The notes: generated by a model from the sequence alone, not told the origin. A DNA stretch of 64,000 nt from Eonycteris spelaea (GCA_003508835.1 PUFA01000171.1:2422501-2486500); one strand, 5' to 3'; shown: positions 25,621-39,137, numbered from the stretch's first letter. A program made the numbers and translations.

Positions 25621-28600
25621 GATTCCACCATGTCAAACGTTGTGCTCACTTGAGGGGATTCTCCTCTCAGGAAACCTGTTGTCCCCCTTTATGGCCAAGC
25701 TTTCTTGCCCTTGCCCCCACACCATCCCTTCCTCAGAGTCTTTAAGGCATGACATCAGATGTCTGGATTCCAACTATTTTCAGGGTTGAAGCTCTTTCTC
25801 ATGGGGATCACAGGTCTCAAACAAATCAGGGACTATAGCTAAGTACCAGTTTAATAAATATCCCCACACTTTCAGCGTTACTTCAAGGTTTCTTTTCCAA
25901 CACATAGAAGGAGGACAGATTTCAGGGAGGTACATCCCAACTCTAAATGCCTGCATTTCCCAATTTCAGATCTGATCAAACAAGGCATCTTAAGGTAGGT
26001 TTAAAAGGCAATGCAACTATGAAGAATTTAAAAGAAAAACAGAAAAAAAGCATAGCTCTTACACACAAATGGAAGATCAGAAGTGAACTGAAAACAAACA
26101 TTCCATAATTACAAAAGACTTTCAGGTGTTAAAGTCTGAGCCCAAAATGAACGTATCCCAATATGCATCGCACAGAATGCTTACATGTATGTGCTTGTCC
26201 AATGAATTTGTAGAATTTAAACTATGTGTTCACAGCAAGAGTAGAACTGTGCACAGGAAGGAAATATTTCACACAGTGTTCCCCAGCTGTTCACATGTAC
26301 AAACTCTGGACAATCGAATGTTTCTTTTTAAGATAAAACCTATTCCACTGAGAAAAGATTTGATTTCTTTATTTACATCCTGAAAATAATTTTTTTAAAA
26401 AGATTTAAAATACTATAATGATAAGAAAACAAGACAAAATCTTTGCTCAACATGCTTACGTATGAATTCTGCTCTTCTTCCTAAACACCTGAGTGTACCA
26501 GCCTCTTCTCTAAGCAACACTGCTAAACACTGCAATTATGTCTCCTCCTCTAACCCATGGTAGTACTGCAGACAGGAATGCTCTGTGCAGCACCAGGGGA
26601 ATAAATCAATCGGCCCTCTGGGCATACACGTAGTGGTATCTTTCTGGCTCTTCATGGACCTTTGCTGTTAGCTCCTGTTTCTTAGCTCCATTCCAAATAG
26701 ATGAGTGTGCCAAAGAGCTGAGTTACCAAAGGAGAGATGTCATTCCATTTGTGTGATATAAGCTGTACATAATATCACACCTATTAATACTTGGGCCCAC
26801 TCAAAAATCCAGAAGGCAACAGTTTTCTTTTTCCTTTTCCTTTTTTTTAAAACAGTTTTCAAGACAGAACCAATAGGAGAATAGTTTCTATGGCTACACA
26901 CACACACACACACACACACCACACACACACAACTCATTAAATACAATTCTGGTTCCTAATTTGTTTCCACGTTTTATATCATCAGTTTGGGGTAAATTTT
27001 GAGCTGTTAGTATAGAGGGATATAGAAGAGAAAAGCTGGGGCATATTCAAGAGAAAGAAGGAGAGAAGAGTGTGGAGGAGGAGGAGGAAGAGAAACGACA
27101 CAGAATGTAGAGAATATACCAAAAGCGGAGACATGAAGTAGTCACTACATTAACACTTAAGCTGCTTCTGACATCCACACACAAAATCTTTACAATGAGG
27201 TGAAACAACAACAATGAGAAATGAAACAAAGCATTCAGTTATGTTTTCTAAGAATAGTTCTGGCTATTAAAAGCCATGCTATAGCAGTGGCCTCTAAAGT
27301 TCTTTTCAAGAAATCCTTTTAACTCATATTTCTGTTTCATTGTTCTTTTTGCTCCAGCATAGCCCCAAAGTTTTTGTACAATTCTCTTATATAAATACTC
27401 ACTAACACTTTGGATTCACACCAACAGAAAATTACATGGGGCCTTCTACCCAGGATATCGTCAAGACCCTATTCCTTCATGCCCAATCCCTATGTATGCT
27501 CTTTGCCTTCACTACCTAAACGCACCGGTTTCTCTGTGCTTTGAATCGGTGGCATCTATAATCCTTGAGCCATAAAGACTCTCTTCTACTACACAAAAAC
27601 TCACATCTAAACACTGAGTCACTAACCTTATATCTTTTATTAAAGACAAATGGACTGAGTCTTGATTTCCTTTTGATAAAAGCAGTCTTTGAGGATCTGA
27701 GCAAGTAAGGTAAATATCACAAAGAAGGCTTCCTAATAGTAGGAAAGGAAACCTTAATTTACAGCTACTATAGGGCATTAAATTAAGGATGAGGAAATGA
27801 TCAAACTTCTTAATTTACTTCCAGTATCACAAAACTATCTTTCTCTACACTTTTAGGAGTCGGTGGGGAGAAGCAGGCAAGGCGGGGGGAGGGGAACACT
27901 GCAACTCCAAAAAGGCTAGAAGTGATAACTTTTTAGATAATAGTCTAACATTCCCAAACACCTGAAGTGCCATAGTTTAACTTACTCTGCTCTCAATCCT
28001 CACGGTAGAACAATGATTTTGCCATGGAAACTGTACATAAAATAATTGACTCACTTCAGAGAACTGGAAAAAATGTTTGGCCCCATACACTTTGAGCTCA
28101 CTTTCTAGTCAATAAATTTTCAGTCTCCATTTTAGACTGTTTTCTCTTTCTACTAGTCATTTATCAAAAGGAACAGAAATGAAACAAAGAACTAAGTACC
28201 CAAGAAATGTTCCAAGTAAACATTTCTAGAAAACAATAAAACATTCCATTTCAAAATGCACTAATATGTAACCTACCACCCATTTACTTCACCACCACCA
28301 CCCCGCTTCTAAATTACCAAAAGGACATCAACATGACCCTAATCATTCAAATTATGTCCATGTTTTTTGCGAATATTATTTTCAAAATAAGTAAAAGGTT
28401 TACTATAGAATGAAATGGGTCCAACTATCTTTCTCACTTCAGATAAAAGCAAGTAAACATGGATGTTAGTCAAGGGATGGGCAACAATGGGAGTAAGCAA
28501 GAGAGATAGGATACCTCGTTCCAATGATGCTTTCTCTGGCCTTGTTGATTATGTCAATCAGGCAGATTGGTAGCTCTCACTTAAGACTATTAAATGAACC

Positions 28601-29479
28601 ACGCTGCCTCCAAATGTCTATTTATCCTTGTCGAGAACATCTGCTCCTGTCTCTTTGGCCAGCATGCTTTCATTGTTAGAATTGCCCTCCTCTACTTGGT
28701 AGTGAGGTAAATCATAAGGTTTCTTCTTCCCCAGTGAGGGTATAATTCGACCTGGGGGTGTGATGCTCAACTCAAGCCAGACAGATCAGAATATTTCCTA
28801 GAACTTTGACTAGACATATCACCCCAAAAAGGGGCTCTTTGTGAATATAAGCTATTTGAGCTGTGTAAACCAACACTGCCACCACAAAGAGGCAGCCTGA
28901 GAATGATGCCAACCCAAAGTAAAACAGCCAAGAGAGATGTCATGTGAACACATGGATGTGTCTGCATCTGAAGCTAAGCCCTTAGACTTCCAGGCTAAGG
29001 GAGCAAGAAATTACAGGCTTTGTTTCTGCATTACTTATAAACTAAGACATTATTTTAATATAAATATCGAGTTCAGTTTCCATCACTTACACTGAGTTCT
29101 AATGTAATTTTTATATGCCTTCTGCTGCTTTGCTTCTGTCTTTGCAAAAGAACCGTGTCTAGGTTGTGCTTGCTATTTGTGGTTTGATCTCACTATATCC
29201 ATCCTGTCCCTTCTTGATTTTCTCCATCCAAGTCTTTTCATTCTCATAACTTCTATCCTCTCTCCTCTGGTTTCACACCCTCTATTTACAAGCTTTCTCT
29301 CTCTTTTTGACATAAAACGGTTCTTTCCCTCTTACCAGACTCTAATCACACACACAAAAAGCACATTTTAAAAAACAGTTTTAATCACAGGTTTGAATTG
29401 AGTACTCGGCCTTTCACTTACTATTACTTCCGATTGTGTCTATATAGCTAGATGTTCACATCTACTATTTTAATGTCAA
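25621..29479. other. Unassigned intron sequence
   Basis: AT-rich, mostly unique. It contains an interrupted (CA)n array at 26896-26931 and a short GAG-rich stretch near 27072. No exon recognised. Confidence 0.45.
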
Positions 29480-29870
29480 CATAGTCTATGATGATTCACT
29501 TAACCACTCCTCTAATATATATATCTTAAAATAACTTCTTTGTTTATAAATATGCTGGAAATAACACAACTTTATCTATATTTTCCCTCTTTCAACTTTA
29601 TTTCTTAGGGCAAATTCCCAGAAGTTTCATCAAAACTAAATTTGATCATTTAAATTTTTTTTCTAATAGATGTAAGGTGATATCCCATTATTGGTTTTAT
29701 GTTAACCTGTCTAGTAATAATGGTTCTTCTTAATATATTTTGCTACTTGTATTTTCTCTTATGTAAACTCTCCATTCCTATTCTTAGCCAATTTAATTCT
29801 AAACGCCCAGTGATGTTCTTAAATATTTGTATGAATTCTTTATAAGTACTAAGTAATTTTTATAACATGA
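29480..29870 (-). mobile_element. Old LINE-1 fragment, minus strand
   Basis: It reads as the reverse of the old L1 ORF2 end: GGGCAAATTCCCAGAAG, then GATGTAAGGTGATATCCCATT and TCCATTCCTATTCTTAGCC. Degraded. Confidence 0.6.
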
Positions 29871-30004
29871 ATTCATTGAAATGGAATACCTCTGGGGTTT
29901 TTTTTTAGTTTTACATTGTTATATATTTTTAAATTTTTATCAAATTTTTCAATGCTATCTTCTATTATATCAACCTTTAAAAATTAATAATTCAAAAATC
30001 AAGT

Positions 30005-30650
30005 GTTGGAGACTAGCCTACATGGCACTGAAGCTAGATGCTGTGCATGCCTTTTGTGACCATACCAAAATTACAATGAAACTACAGAGCAGCCATCACT
30101 GGGAGTCACCTGAGGTCTGACTGAACAGAAGTCCTACAACTGGGGACATGCATCAGAAGAGGCTGGTAGGAGGGGCCGAGACATGAAGTAGTGGCCGCCA
30201 CAACAGTGTGTGGTGGTTGAGGATGGGAAGGGCTATCTTGGCTGCAGAAAGGCACGGATGGCGACCCCACACTGGGCTCCCCAGCACAGGGTTCCAGGGC
30301 CCAGGGCCGGGAAGAGAGCTCCCCACAACCCCTGGCTGTGAAAACCAGCAGAGGTTGCTGCTGAGTGAAATGGAAGGCTGTGGCAGACGTTCCTCTTAAA
30401 GGGCCCACGTGTGGACTTACTCCGTGCCAGACTCACTCACTCTCAGCTCCAGCTCTAAGACAGCTGTTCAAATCACCAGGGAGACACTGAGTTGTCATGC
30501 TTCAAGGCAGGGCTGGAGGGGTGGTTTTTTCCCAGACAGAAGTGCTGGCAGTATCTATTGTTTCTTGGCTGAGCCCTCTCCCCTCCCAGCGTGCAGACAC
30601 AGGCAGCCACCGGCGGCCACCATATATACAGTACTAAATGAAAAAAAGTG
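30005..30650 (+). mobile_element. LINE-1 5' UTR fragment
   Basis: It aligns by eye with the start of the L1 at 46120-46700: the phrases GAAGTCCTACAACTGG, TATCTTGGCTGCAGAA, CTGTGAAAACCAG and CTTAAAGGGCCCA occur in the same order in both. It stops near 30650 in a short A-rich run without any ORF1. The GC-rich open frames in it are not genes. Confidence 0.8.
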
Positions 30651-30924
30651 ACCAAACAATATGCATATTGTGATGCTTGTTTTTGTTAAATGTGCAACAC
30701 ACACATTTATTTAAAAAGTTCTACAATAAGTTTAATATTTAGTAGTAATTATTTTTGTTTGTGGAATTAATGAAGATTTTCCCCTTCTTTTTATATTTTA
30801 TGTTTGTCTGGTTTCTTTTCTTTAAAAACAAACTTGTATTATTTTTAATATTACAAATAAAATATGGTCATTTTCATTTAGAAAAACCAAAAAGGAAAGC
30901 TATCATTCTCAAAAGTTGGGATGG
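30651..30924. other. Unassigned AT-rich spacer
   Basis: Sequence between an L1 5' UTR piece and an L1 3' end. It matches neither in any way I can see. Confidence 0.4.
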
Positions 30925-31540
30925 CCAAAGAAACCCAGAATACTAATTCAAAAAGATACATGCACCTCTATGTTTACTGCTGTGCTATTTACAATAATAT
31001 GGAAGCAAGACCTAAGTACCATCAACAGAAAACTGGATAATGAAAATGTGGTATATATACAATGGAATATTACTTGGTCAGAAAAAGGAATGAAATCTTA
31101 CCATTTGTGACAACATGGATGGACCCAGAGGTTATTATGCTATGTGAAATAAATAAGAGAAAGACAAATGCCATGTTATCTCACTCACATATGGAATCTA
31201 AAGAACAAATAAGTGAACGAACAAAACAGAAACAGACTCACTGATACAGAAAACAAACTGATGGCTGCCAGATGGAAGGGCGGCTGAGGAGCTGGGTGAA
31301 AAAGTGACAGAATTAAAAAGTACAGATTATTATAAAATAGTCACAGAGCTGTAATACAGCATAGAGAATATAGTCAATAATATGGTAATAACTGTATAAT
31401 GCCAGACGAGTGCTAGACTAACCAGGGAATCGGTTTGTAAATCATATAAATGTCTAACCACTATGCTGTTCACCTGAAACTAATATGAAATAATATTGAA
31501 TGTCTACTGTAATTGAAAAATAAAAATAATAATTAAAAAG
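30925..31540 (+). mobile_element. LINE-1 3' part
   Basis: The ORF2 end (TACAATGGAATATTACTTGG; ACAACATGGATGGACCCAGA) and a 3' UTR closing with CACCTGAAACTAATATGA and TGAAAAATAAAAATAAT are visible. 5'-truncated and non-functional. Confidence 0.9.
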
Positions 31541-32284
31541 TTGACATGATATTTTGGGTTTTATGATTTGGTTTTTAAAAAACACTATTGCTAACCCTAT
31601 TAAATTTTTTTTCTTAACTCAATAATTTATTTATAATACATAAAAAATTGAATTCTTAGTCTCAAAGATACAATCTCCCTTACTGAGTAAGTACCACTGA
31701 CCTTAATAAATTTGCACAAAACACCTCACAGGAATACATATGCCTCCATGCTCGTAGTATTCAGGAATACACATGCCTTGATGCTCACAGTGTTTCTTTT
31801 AAGTTTTATATTTTTCTCCTGACAGTTATTATGGAGGTTTTTCCTTCAGTCATCAGTGAAACAGTAAGAAATATAAAAAGACTTTTTTCTTCAATAATTT
31901 AATTCATTCTACTAAGGTGGTAACCAAAGCAGCCATTTAACATTTGTTTCTCTCCTTTTCATATGCCTTGAGTTATCTTATTCTCATAAAATCTTTCTTT
32001 CTTCTCTTAAGAATCTTTTGTAGGGGTGCATGTTTTTCAAAAGGTCCTACTATTCCCTAAAGTTTTCTACCACACTTGACCTTTCTTTAAAAAAACACAC
32101 TTTTTAAAAATTTCTGATAAAATTAGATTTTTAATAGCCTGTTTTTTCCAATCTCTAATCACACGAAACAAAATAAAATAAATTTAACTAGAAATTACAT
32201 TTAAAATTGTTCAGTTTTTAAATGTCTTATGCCAGTTTGTAATATTAAATGATTTTGATGAAAGTAAAAAAAAAAAAAATATAA
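31541..32284. other. Unassigned intron sequence
   Basis: AT-rich, no gene seen. A 13-base A run lies at 32266-32279. Confidence 0.4.
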
Positions 32285-32495
32285 TTTTTAATAGTCATAG
32301 GACTGCAAAGAACTGTACAGAGAATATAGCCAATAATACTGTCATAACTATACATAGTATCAGATGTGTACTAGGCTTATCAGGGGGATCATTTTGTAAA
32401 GTTATGTAAATGTCTAATCACTATGTTGTACACCTGAAACTGATACATTATATGTCAACTATAATTGAAAAATAAATTTAAAAAATAATTTTTAA
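32285..32495 (+). mobile_element. Short LINE-1 3' UTR end
   Basis: It contains GAGAATATAGCCAATAATAC, then TAATCACTATGTTGTACACC and TGAAAAATAAA. This is the same 3' end type as at 30925-31540. A severely 5'-truncated copy. Confidence 0.85.
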
Positions 32496-33404
32496 AAGTT
32501 TTTTAAAAACATTTGAAATGTAGGACTTAACAATTCTGATAAAACACTATAAGCAAACAAAAAGTAAGTTCTGTTGTTTTGCATGGGAGAAAACTATGAT
32601 CTTCAAAATCTGGGCTAGTATATATAAAATAATCGGGTTTCCATGGGGAAAAATATTTCTAACACAATAAAATATACTTTATCCTAATACTACCAGGACA
32701 CAATTTAATCTTTACAAATTGTGAAGGAGAAATGAGAAACGCCAATTGGATTAAAGAGGAATGGAAAAGATTATACCATCACCTCCAGGGGCATCATCAC
32801 ACCATCAATATTAAAGGAGTGGATTAATGCCTATTAATTGGGAGTTTCAGTTGACAAATGCCAGATGAACCCGTTTTTTGCTGAATGTAATAAACTTATG
32901 GTGCTGACTCACTGTAGGAATATGCCTGAAAACAAATCTTTTTCTTCCATCAATGATATTCAGTTACACCCTCTCCAAAGATTAACAGAGGCACTACATC
33001 TGGACCCTGGACTCTGGTGAAAATGAGAAGAGAGAGAAACATGGCAGAGGAAGGTACCATGATATTTCACTTCCAACAATATACTAATTAGTTTATAGTG
33101 ACAGAACTAGAAATCAAGAACAAATGATTTTCATTTCAAAGGGTCCCCACTGCCCACCAATATAATTAAAATGCTTTATTCCAGGCAGACCCTATGTGGT
33201 CAGGAGTTTAAAATTCCCTTCTCAGTGCTTCATCTCATCACTTCTCACACTTCAACCAAAGTGAACTAACTTTGTCACTTATGCTTTTGCTCATACTGGT
33301 CCTCCATCATAAAAGCCTTTCCCTCATCCTTTCCAATTCTAAACTGACCCATAGTTCAAGACCAAGATCAAAAATAGTTTTCCCATGAATATTAGTATTC
33401 TCAA
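32496..33404. other. Intron with possible L2 fragment
   Basis: Positions 33170-33400 resemble an L2 3' region in plus orientation, weakly. The rest is unassigned. Confidence 0.35.
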
Positions 33405-33633
33405 TAACTAGCACATACTTACTACTTACTATAGCCCAGGTTCTTTCATGTATTATCTCATTTATTTTTACAACAGCCTATAATATAGGCACAACTATTT
33501 TCTCCATTTTAAAAGATGTGGTAACCAGAGCATAGGGGGAAAAGGGAGGTAGACAGGGAAAAAAATTAAAATCATTTCTTCAATTAAAAAATAAATAAAT
33601 AATTTTTAAAATAATAAAATAAAATAAAATGGG

Positions 33634-33662
33634 ATTGAAAGAGAGAAAGAAAGAAGAGAGGG

Positions 33663-33723
<61 letters not shown>

Positions 33724-33797
33724 GAAAGAAAGGAAGGAAGGAAGGAAGGAAGGAAGGAAGGAAGGAAGGAAGGAAGGAAGGAAGGAAGGAAGATGAG
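33634..33797. repeat. Purine tract (AG)n/(GGAA)n
   Basis: Nearly uninterrupted purines: GA-rich, then about 25 AG units, then about 18 GGAA units. On the FRAS1 sense strand it is polypyrimidine. Confidence 0.95.
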
Positions 33798-33808
33798 GAT
33801 GAGGTAGG

Positions 33809-34025
33809 AAAATATATGGTGATGGAAAGAAATTTAACTTTGGGTGTTGAACTCACAATGCAACATACAGATGATGTATTATAGAATTATACATTCAAAA
33901 CCTATAGAATTTTAATTTTATTAACTAATGTCACATCACCCACTAAATTAAATTTTAAAAATTAGGCATGAATAAGAATGTGATAGAGAGGATAAAAATA
34001 AATAAATAAAATTAAAAAAAAATAA
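33809..34025 (+). mobile_element. Short LINE-1 3' end with perfect target-site duplication
   Basis: It contains ACAGATGATGTATTATAGAA and ATTTTATTAACTAATGTCAC, and ends in an A-rich AAAT tail. An exact 11-base duplication, GATGAGGTAGG, flanks it at 33798-33808 and 34026-34036. A 217-base 5'-truncated insertion. Confidence 0.85.
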
Positions 34026-34140
34026 GATGAGGTAGGTAACTCACCCAAACCCAAACAATAGTAAAGAGCTCAGACTCAAACTCAGGAAGTCTGAATCTGC
34101 AGCTTGAGCCCTTAGCCATATTGCTATACTCCTATACTGA

Positions 34141-37100
34141 CACTTACATAAAGTGCTTTGAACTGAGTTCATTATCTGATTTTAGGGTTTTAGTTAAAAT
34201 ACTTTTAGCTATAGTAACATAAAATCCTATTTATATTGGTTTAAACAATGAGGGAATTTCTTAGCTCACATATCATTCCCTAGAAGGTCAGTTCCTTTGC
34301 TGGTTGTCAGAAGATCAAGAACCAGACTCCTTGAAGAATCAAACTCTTTCCGCCTTTCTCCTCCATCCACCTCTGTGTGTTGGCTAGCTACTCTAATGGT
34401 TCCAAAATGGCTGCAACAGCTCCAGGGATCACATCTTCACATGCCAATGTTCAAAGAATAAGCTTTAAAATTTGCCATTAATGGAGAATTTTTCTTTTTC
34501 CTGAGGTTTCATTCTTGTGAAGGGGTATAAACTTATTGGCCAGGCCTTTCTCATCTCTAGAAGGTGGCATGATTTATCTAACCGGTAAATTTCAAAGAGT
34601 AACTAGACATTCTTAACTCGGTTTTGTCTTCTTCCTTCTTCTAGGGAGCAACCCTATCAACCAAGAGCATAAGTTTTTCTCTGCTTCTCCAAATAGTAAT
34701 TCTTCCCTGAGCAACAATTCTATGTGGAAAAGCTGCCTCAGTAAAGCTCTGTCTGTGAATGCCTATGTCTGTCTGCCTGAGTCTGAGGGCTCAAAATCAG
34801 TAAGCCCATTTCACAAAGAAGATTAAAGCCATATTCTCCAACTTAGTTTCACTGATTAAAAAATAAAAAGTGATTTTTACTTCTATATTTAATTTATTCT
34901 TTGTTTTATTTCTTAACTAGTTCAGAACTTAGGGGGACTGGGATGCTATTTATAGGTGTCCTTTCAAGCACACAAAAATTTAGCAGATGTCCATGAATAT
35001 CTCATTGGCCACAACTAGGTCTTATAATCTCAGTCCTAGACCAATTCTGACAAGGGAATATAAACATCTTAATTAGATTTACACAAATGATGTGGGGAAG
35101 GGGTGAAGACCAAAAAAAATAGGACTTTGTCAGGCAAGAAAAAGAGAAAAGGTGCTGTTGGGTAGGCAACCTACAGTCTGCTACTAAATGACCTGGGGGA
35201 TATAACTCACGTCTTCTAGCACATGGAAGTTAATCAATAAATATCTAGAATCCAGTTGGCTCTCTACTACTTTCATATCCCTGTGGCAAATATGAGAGAG
35301 AAAGAAAGGTTTCTTCTTAGCCACTAATTTGAAGTTAGGGTTCCTTCTATTCCTGTCCTCTCAATTATTAGACCAAGTTTCCTCTGGATAATAGGGACAA
35401 CTCAATACAGTAAGGGACACTCAGCACCAAAGAATAAATATCCATTTCTGTTGATAATTCTCTCCTGCTCACTATTACAAAACCATTTCAAGAATGTATG
35501 GTATGAGGAACTATGAAATCTGCTCTCCAGTGTAGACACCCTCCTCTTCCCAGTCCCTCCCCACCCATTCAATTTCCCTTTGGAGGAAAGGAATGACATA
35601 AATTTAATAAATAACCAATCTTGGGAGCTGTCAGGAAAGAACTCAGAGGTCATGGTCCAAACTCAAGGGCCTCCTGGATGCTAACGATAAACTGTTTCTT
35701 ACTATGACAGCTTTTCCTTTTTCTCCTTCCTTTCATTTAGTGTATAAATTCTGGCAGCTTTAGAAACCATTGTTAAAAAGAATTTCGCTAAGATACCAGA
35801 GGCTATGTATTTATTTTACAAAAACTGCTTGGATTTTTTTTTAATTATTTTGTACTAATTTTACATTTAACTGTCTCCTCCCATCACAGAAGCAAAATGT
35901 CATGCATATGAAATTTTCAAAACAACTTTTCTTTAGACAGTTGTCATTCAAATTTCAAGAAAGCATAAGCTTAACTCAATATTGTCATTAGATATTTACA
36001 TATTATCTGTTCCCTAAGTAAGCAGAGGGCTTTAAAAAGTAAGTAAACTAAGACAAGATTATACCAAAGTTGTCATAAATGAGTGACAGTTTCTTTCTAG
36101 GAGACAGGTGCATATAAATATATATATATATATATGCATGTATAAATATACCGTTTATAAAATAAACATGTATATGTATATATTTTGCTATTTGAAATAG
36201 ATGGAGAGAAAAAACAAAAAGAGGTACTAGGTTGTAAGGCAATTTGGAGCACAAATGACACAAACTTAAAATGAAAATGTGAGGAATGTATAGTCTGACC
36301 AAAAAATTGAGATATATGACCACACATACAACAGTTTGAAAAATTAATATGGCTACTGAGCTTAGTTGCATCTTCTAAATTCAAAACAAAGTATAAGATA
36401 TGTGTTTGTTAACTTAAACATCTGTTCCTACCACAAGAATATGAATAAGAATGAAAGTACATAATGGGTTATTCATCAATAAAAGCGCAAAATCTCTTGC
36501 ATTATTCTTCTCACACAAGCATTCTAAGAAGATATAAATTCCCAAAAAGGAAGCTAGCACATCTGATTATGATGGACAATTTGTAAAAACCCACCAAGGA
36601 AAAAAGAATCATCTCAGGCACCTAGAGCCCAAATCTCACCACCCAGCTCTCATGGGTACAAAATTGCTGCCTTTGAAGAAATGCAAAGAAAGAACCCTTC
36701 ATTGTACACTTGAGTCATGAGATTTCCTCACCTTCTCTAAGGGCTTCCTTAGGCAGAAACACACAGTTCTAACTTTCGATCCACACAAGAACCCAAATTA
36801 GAAGGACCTTTGTAAGGCACCTAGACCAAGCTATCACTATCTTATTTCTGATACCACCTGTCCAGTCTCTACGCGAATACCTCTAGTCCCAAAATTTATT
36901 ACAGCACCTATCACAGTGATGATTTGCTACTGGTTTTCTGCAAAAAAAAACAATTAAGTTTTTACCCCAGAATAAGTACATTTTAATAAAGGGTAGCTCC
37001 CCACTTAAAAACATATTATTCAGTATGTAAAAATAAATGAAGAAGGACCATAGGCATTAAAAAATGATGAATTCTTGTTAAGCTATAATGAAAAACAGCA

Positions 37101-37625
37101 ATATCCTACAATACCCAATAGTACTCTTAAGGGAAATTAAGAAATGGCTGATTTTATTGCTTCCCCTCTGAGTATATCCACAGAATGCCAAGTAGTCCCC
37201 CACTGCTGAGAAGTTTGGGGTGTTTAATAGTAGTGACTGACAGATTCACAAAGTGTTTAGGGGGGCTTTGAGCACATAATAGAGAAAGCTTCCAAATTTT
37301 CTTGACTTCTTTTCATAAAATCTCTTGAGGCGTGATAGTGAAATACCAGCACAAATGCAAGTCAGAGACATCTTCATTTCTATGTATCTCTTTTGTGTTA
37401 GTTTCAAAAAAAGAAAGTAATGCTACAGCACACCAATTTTTTAAAAGGACACTACACGGAAGTGCTCTAATTTTCTTCCTTAATCCTTCCAAGCCTAATA
37501 AACAAGGCCTGCAGATTAAACCAGAGGTTTTCAACTCTTTTCTGCCACAACATAAGCTACAGTGGATAACACTCCCACAAATATATCAGACTTTGACAAA
37601 ACATCAAAATATTTTGTCAAAATTT
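34141..37625. other. Unassigned intron sequence
   Basis: Positions 34180-34480 resemble an old dispersed repeat I cannot name. A short TA microsatellite lies at 36116-36136. No exon recognised. Confidence 0.4.
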
Positions 37626-38501
37626 TAACGGATGCAAATCAAAACCACAATGAAATATCACCTCATACCTGTTAAGATGTCTATTAGCAAAAAGAAAAAA
37701 GATAACAAGTGCTGGTGAGGATGTGGAGAAAAGGGAACCCTTGTACACCGCTGGTAAGAATGAAAATTGGTACAGCTATTATAGAAAGCACTATGGATGT
37801 TCCTCAAAAAACTTAAAATGGAACTACCATATGATCTAGTAATCCCACTTCTGGGTAATATTTTAAGGAAATGAAATCAAAATCTTGAAGAGATGCACTC
37901 CCAAGTTTATTTTAGCATTATTCACAATAGCCAAGATATGGATACAATCTAAATATCCATCAACAGATGGATGGATAAAAGAAAATATTATGTAAATATA
38001 TATAAATATGTAAATATATAATGGAATATTATTCATCCTTTAAAAAGAAGAAAATCCTGCCATTTGCAACAACATGGATGGGCCTAGAGGACATTAAACT
38101 AAGTGAAATATGTCAGATGCAGGAAGACAAATACTGCATGATCTTACTCTTATGTAAAATCTAAAATAGTTATATTCATAGGGCAGAGAATAGAATGGTG
38201 GTTTCCAAGGGCTAGGAGAGGGTAAAAGGAATTTATCAGGAATACAAAGTTTTACTTATTCAAGATGAACAAGTTCTGAATCTAATTTATAACGTTGTGA
38301 CTATAGTTAATAATACTGTATTGTGTACTTGAAATTTGCTAAGAGGGTAGATCTTAAGTGTTCTCACTACCCAAAAAAAAAAAAAATGAGGAATAAAGGA
38401 GGGAGGAGAGGAGAGGGAGGAGAGGAGAGGAGAGGAGGAAGGGAGGAAGGAAGGAAGGAAGGAAGGAAGGAAGGAAGGAAGGAAGGGGAGAGAGAGAGAG
38501 A

Positions 38502-38550
<49 letters not shown>

Positions 38551-38561
38551 AAAGAAAGAAA

Positions 38562-38600
<39 letters not shown>

Positions 38601-38837
38601 GAAGGAAGGAAGGAAGGAAGGAAGGAAGGAAGGAAGGAAGGAAGGAAGGAAGGAAGGAAGGAAGGAAAAAAGAGGGAGAGAAGTAGGAAATGGTAACTAA
38701 GTAAGGTGATAGATATGTTTATTAGCTTGATTGTGGTGATTTTTAAAATATATGTATATCAAATAATCAAATTGTACATCTTAAATATACACAAATTTTA
38801 TTTGTTAATTATACCTCAATAAAGCTGGATAAAATAT
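37626..38837 (+). mobile_element. LINE-1 3' part (L1MA/L1MB type) split by a microsatellite
   Basis: The ORF2 end (ATGCAAATCAAAACCACAAT; GGAATATTATTCATCC) leads into a 3' UTR interrupted at its A-rich stretch by a purine microsatellite. It resumes at about 38690 with TGGTAACTAAGTAAGGTGAT and ends ATTATACCTCAATAAAGCTG. Non-functional. Confidence 0.88.
38373..38692. repeat. 320-bp purine tract (GGAA)n/(GAAA)n
   Basis: An A run (38373-38386) passes into GGAG/GGAA, GAAA, then GGAA repeats, with only a few pyrimidines. It lies within the L1 3' UTR and probably grew from its A-rich part. The lysine/glutamate-rich open frame across it is an artefact. Confidence 0.95.
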
Positions 38838-39137
38838 TTCAAGGGACTATGTAAGATTGATTGCTGGTGAGGACTTATATATAACTCCACCCCTTTTCTT
38901 TCATTCAAGGAAACACATCGAGCAATATGGGGAGAGTAGTGTTATAACAGAGATGACTGTTCAAATTATTTAGACTAATAATGAAAGAGCAAACTCAGGT
39001 ACTCTAACAAATTTCTTATGACTTTCCTCACAACTCTTAACATTACAGAGAGGCTTTACCTGGGGTAGGAATCATCCATGAGACTCTAATTCAAGTTTAA
39101 CTACTCAAGTATGTAAGAATTTTAAAGCTCTAAAGTT

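Larger units (their letters stand above)
33405..34140 (-). repeat. MIR element split by later insertions
   Basis: The left part (33405-33540) reads as reversed MIR (TATTATCTCATTTATTTTTACAACAGCC...CTCCATTTTAAAAGATG). The right part (34037-34140) continues it (GTAACTCACCC...CTCAGACTCAAACTCAGGAA). Between them lie a purine microsatellite and a short L1 3' end. Confidence 0.65.

Noticed and set aside
33584..33856. Serine/leucine-rich minus-strand open frame
   Set aside because: Translation of an AG/GGAA microsatellite.
38323..38700. Lysine/glutamate-rich open frame
   Set aside because: Translation of a GGAA/GAAA microsatellite.
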